Source of the DNA: a bacterium
GTDB taxonomy: Bacteria; Electryoneota; Electryoneia; Electryoneales; Electryoneaceae
Assembly: GCA_019912845.1 (NCBI GenBank)
Contig: JAIOHU010000103.1
Location: 1-36,889, forward strand
DNA length: 36,889 nt
Direction of reading: 5' to 3'
Made by a program: the position numbers and the translations under genes. The notes below the pieces were generated by a model. It had not been told where the DNA came from. It saw nothing but the letters and a program-made list of their open reading frames with translations, and did not search any database. This document shows positions 35,261 to 36,889 of this stretch, one piece after another. How positions within the stretch are numbered: position 1 is the first letter of the stretch; each line of letters begins with the position of its first letter.

Positions 35261-35660
35261 TTAGAAATCTGACACAACCAGGCTTTTGGTTGTAGGTTTG
35301 GCTACTTGCAAGTTTTTGAATATTTCCAGTTGTTCGGGTGTGGTCGCGGTTAATCCTTTGTGCAGGCTTTTCGTGCTTTTCCAGTCAATAACGTATAGTT
35401 GACGCAACTACTGTTTCGCACGTTCAAAGGTCATTTCCATAGATTTCAGACGTAGCTCAAAAAAGACCGTCAGTTGCAATGCATAAAAACAGTAAAGACA
35501 TGTGCACGAATTCGTTTTTGATTCACCGACAATGAACGAAAGACCAGCTTCCGCAAGCCAGCCGAAGTTCAAGGAGCTGATCGTGCCTTTATCAGCGACA
35601 AGAACAACATCAGCAACACCAACACGGATACGGATATCATCAACTCTGCGATCACTGTGC
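35261..35660 (-). pseudogene. IS1634-type transposase remnant
   Basis: On the minus strand the frame ending at the TAA of 35261-35263 reads VVLVADKGTISSLNFGWLAEAG, the characteristic block after the second catalytic Asp of IS1634-like transposases, then jumps to a C-terminal piece (..ELRLKSMEMTFERAK, TTPEQLEIFKNLQV). An in-frame TAG interrupts it (AKQ-stop-LRQ). KRIRAHVFTVF, the family's C-terminal signature, appears in the neighbouring frame at the junction. So there has been an internal deletion of roughly a hundred codons, a one-base frameshift and a nonsense mutation. It is non-functional and lies outside the island. Confidence 0.65.
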
Positions 35661-36194
35661 TGGTACTGCGGTCGCCCTACGGGCTTCCCACGTCTCAGTA
35701 CAGGAGAAACAAAGAAAAAAGCGTCATCTTTTCGTCAGGACGGCTTACCAGTATGGCATATTTTTGTCAATGCGAGCGAAGCATCCCATTCTTGGAGTGT
35801 CATTTCAACCCTGCGTAGTACCGGTGATGAGTTGGACCGGGATCCAGGAAGATATTTCAACTCGTATTCCCAGCGTGCTGTTAGCTGGAATCCGGGAAAG
35901 CTAAGTAATCAGTTCACCATAGCGTGGTGAAAGTTGGGTAGCCCTGGTGTGCAGCGAAGCGGAATCCGGGGAGCAGAAGACTCTACCACCCCAACATCGT
36001 TCCGCATTTTCCACAGGCGATGTGTAATAAATCGAAATTTGTCAACCTGTTTCAGGACGACACTCTGGAGTATGGCACTCCATAACAGCATTCTTCCCTG
36101 AGAGAAAACGACCCTGACACAAAACCTCTGAGTCAGGGCACCAAAACACATACCAACCAAAGATAAACTCATCATCTGATAGACAACGCAAAGC
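35661..36194. other. Intergenic DNA with decayed sequence
   Basis: About 530 bp with no convincing gene on either strand. It probably includes the decayed N-terminal part of the transposase remnant and some dispersed-repeat-like text, but nothing can be named. Confidence 0.4.
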
Positions 36195-36889
36195 CTATTT
36201 GATCAACATCATTTTTCTGGTTAAATCGATCCCGGAGCTGGTTGAAAGTGTGTAATAATAAATTCCACTAGCCATCTTTGCGCCGTCGAATAACCTCGAT
36301 TCTCCCACTCCACCAGTTAACATCCCATCGAACAGGAGCGCAACCTCACGTCCCTGTAGATCAAACACCTTCAGGGTCGCACGATCAGTAATTGGAATGC
36401 TGAACGAGATTGTTGTCTCAGGGTTGAAAGGGTTTGGGAAGTTTTGAGACAGAACAGGCGTTCTGGCAACAGTGGATGAATTCTCCTCGGGCACGGTCAG
36501 GAAAGGATTAAACCAATCCCCCAAATTTTCCATGAAGGTTTCGAGATGACGGTTTGCGACCAGTTCACCTCGATCATACTCAACAGCATACTGCATCGGA
36601 AAAGAAATATATGCGGTAATTCTTCCAGCAACAGGATCAGTACCCTTTCGTACCCCAACGATTTTTGCGGAATCCACACCCGTGAAAATGACACGTGTGC
36701 CAGGAGCCTGCGACAGATCATCTGTCCAATTTACACGTTCATCCGGGAACAACAAACTGGGATGAATACGGAAAGGATCGTCGATGAAATCGCCGGTCAG
36801 TCTGTCATTCGCAATACCCTCAAATGAAGTATCGGCATAGGTCGGATAATCTGGGAATGGCTGTGGGTTGTTTACCCCTCCTCTTAAAC
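36195..36889 (-). CDS. C-terminal part of a secreted protein with type IX-like sorting tail (5' truncated by window)
   Basis: The frame is open without a stop from the right window edge to 36195, giving 231 residues and no start, so it is a partial gene. The last 85 residues start with SQNFPNPFNPETTISFSIP and continue through KVFDLQGREV...LFDG..ASGIYYYTLS to the MMLIK terminus. This is the Por/type IX-secretion C-terminal sorting (FlgD-Ig-like) domain typical of FCB bacteria. The remainder (..YPTYADTSFEG..) is not recognised. It is host chromosome, outside the island, and gives the best lineage clue. A Met at 36755 (TTG) is only the first start-like codon in the frame, not the true start. Confidence 0.8.
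   Translation of the reverse strand, partial: LRGGVNNPQPFPDYPTYADTSFEGIANDRLTGDFIDDPFRIHPSLLFPDERVNWTDDLSQAPGTRVIFTGVDSAKIVGVRKGTDPVAGRITAYISFPMQYAVEYDRGELVANRHLETFMENLGDWFNPFLTVPEENSSTVARTPVLSQNFPNPFNPETTISFSIPITDRATLKVFDLQGREVALLFDGMLTGGVGESRLFDGAKMASGIYYYTLSTSSGIDLTRKMMLIK

Noticed and set aside
35502-35930. 142-aa plus-strand open frame
   Set aside because: Composition (Ser/Thr/Arg-rich) is that of a shadow frame; the opposite strand shows clear transposase homology over its left part.
1-36889. CRISPR array
   Set aside because: No regularly spaced direct repeats of 24-40 bp were seen; the only clustered repeat is the 9-mer set before the integrase.

Overview
The window looks like one end of an integrated genomic island in an AT-leaning bacterium of the FCB type (Bacteroidota/Calditrichota/Ignavibacteria/Marinimicrobia-like). 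The lineage clues are a cell-surface protein at the right edge with a type IX-like C-terminal sorting tail (FPNPFNPETTI...), a DUF5683-like small membrane protein, and a lipoprotein made of carboxypeptidase-regulatory-like repeats. The species cannot be named from this sequence alone.

Right boundary and mobility: a tyrosine recombinase (33729-34808, +) sits next to a 3' fragment of a tRNA-Ser gene (anticodon loop to discriminator base, 34926-34981), followed by an intact rho-independent terminator (35001-35026). No 5' tRNA half is present, so this is the displaced attachment site. Everything to its left would be island and everything to its right host chromosome. Upstream of the integrase lie five copies of a 9-bp motif (TGGTAACAG), three of them within or between the arms of a 17-bp inverted repeat. 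To the right of the boundary are an IS1634-type transposase remnant and the partial sorting-tail protein.

Defence cargo: 15 bp to 30 kb is a nearly continuous minus-strand run of antiviral-type genes, transcribed leftward. In order of transcription: (a) a tightly coupled DISARM-like set, namely a 1705-aa DEAD helicase with DUF1998 and a Vsr-like nuclease tail, a SNF2 helicase, a 1426-aa adenine methylase, a coiled-coil ABC/SMC-like ATPase and a PIN-domain protein; (b) a fused GmrSD-type (DUF262+DUF1524) enzyme; (c) a stand-alone HEPN-like protein; (d) a Gabija pair (OLD/TOPRIM nuclease GajA and UvrD-like helicase GajB); (e) a DDE transposase gene on the other strand; and (f) a two-gene operon that I do not recognise as a named system. 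In (f), a 1468-aa protein combining TPRs, a cold-shock-like RNA-binding domain and a STAND-like ATPase is followed 6 bp later by an ATPase with a Swt1-type HEPN domain.

How they may work together: Gabija and GmrSD are self-contained DNA-targeting systems. The DISARM-like set carries its own methylase, two helicases and a fused nuclease in place of the usual separate DrmA/DrmB/DrmC, with an added SMC-like ATPase and PIN protein. Pair (f) has the layout of a sensor plus a HEPN ribonuclease effector and is the best candidate for an undescribed system. Between the integrase and the defence run lie two envelope genes (lipoprotein and DUF5683-like) and decayed gene fragments.
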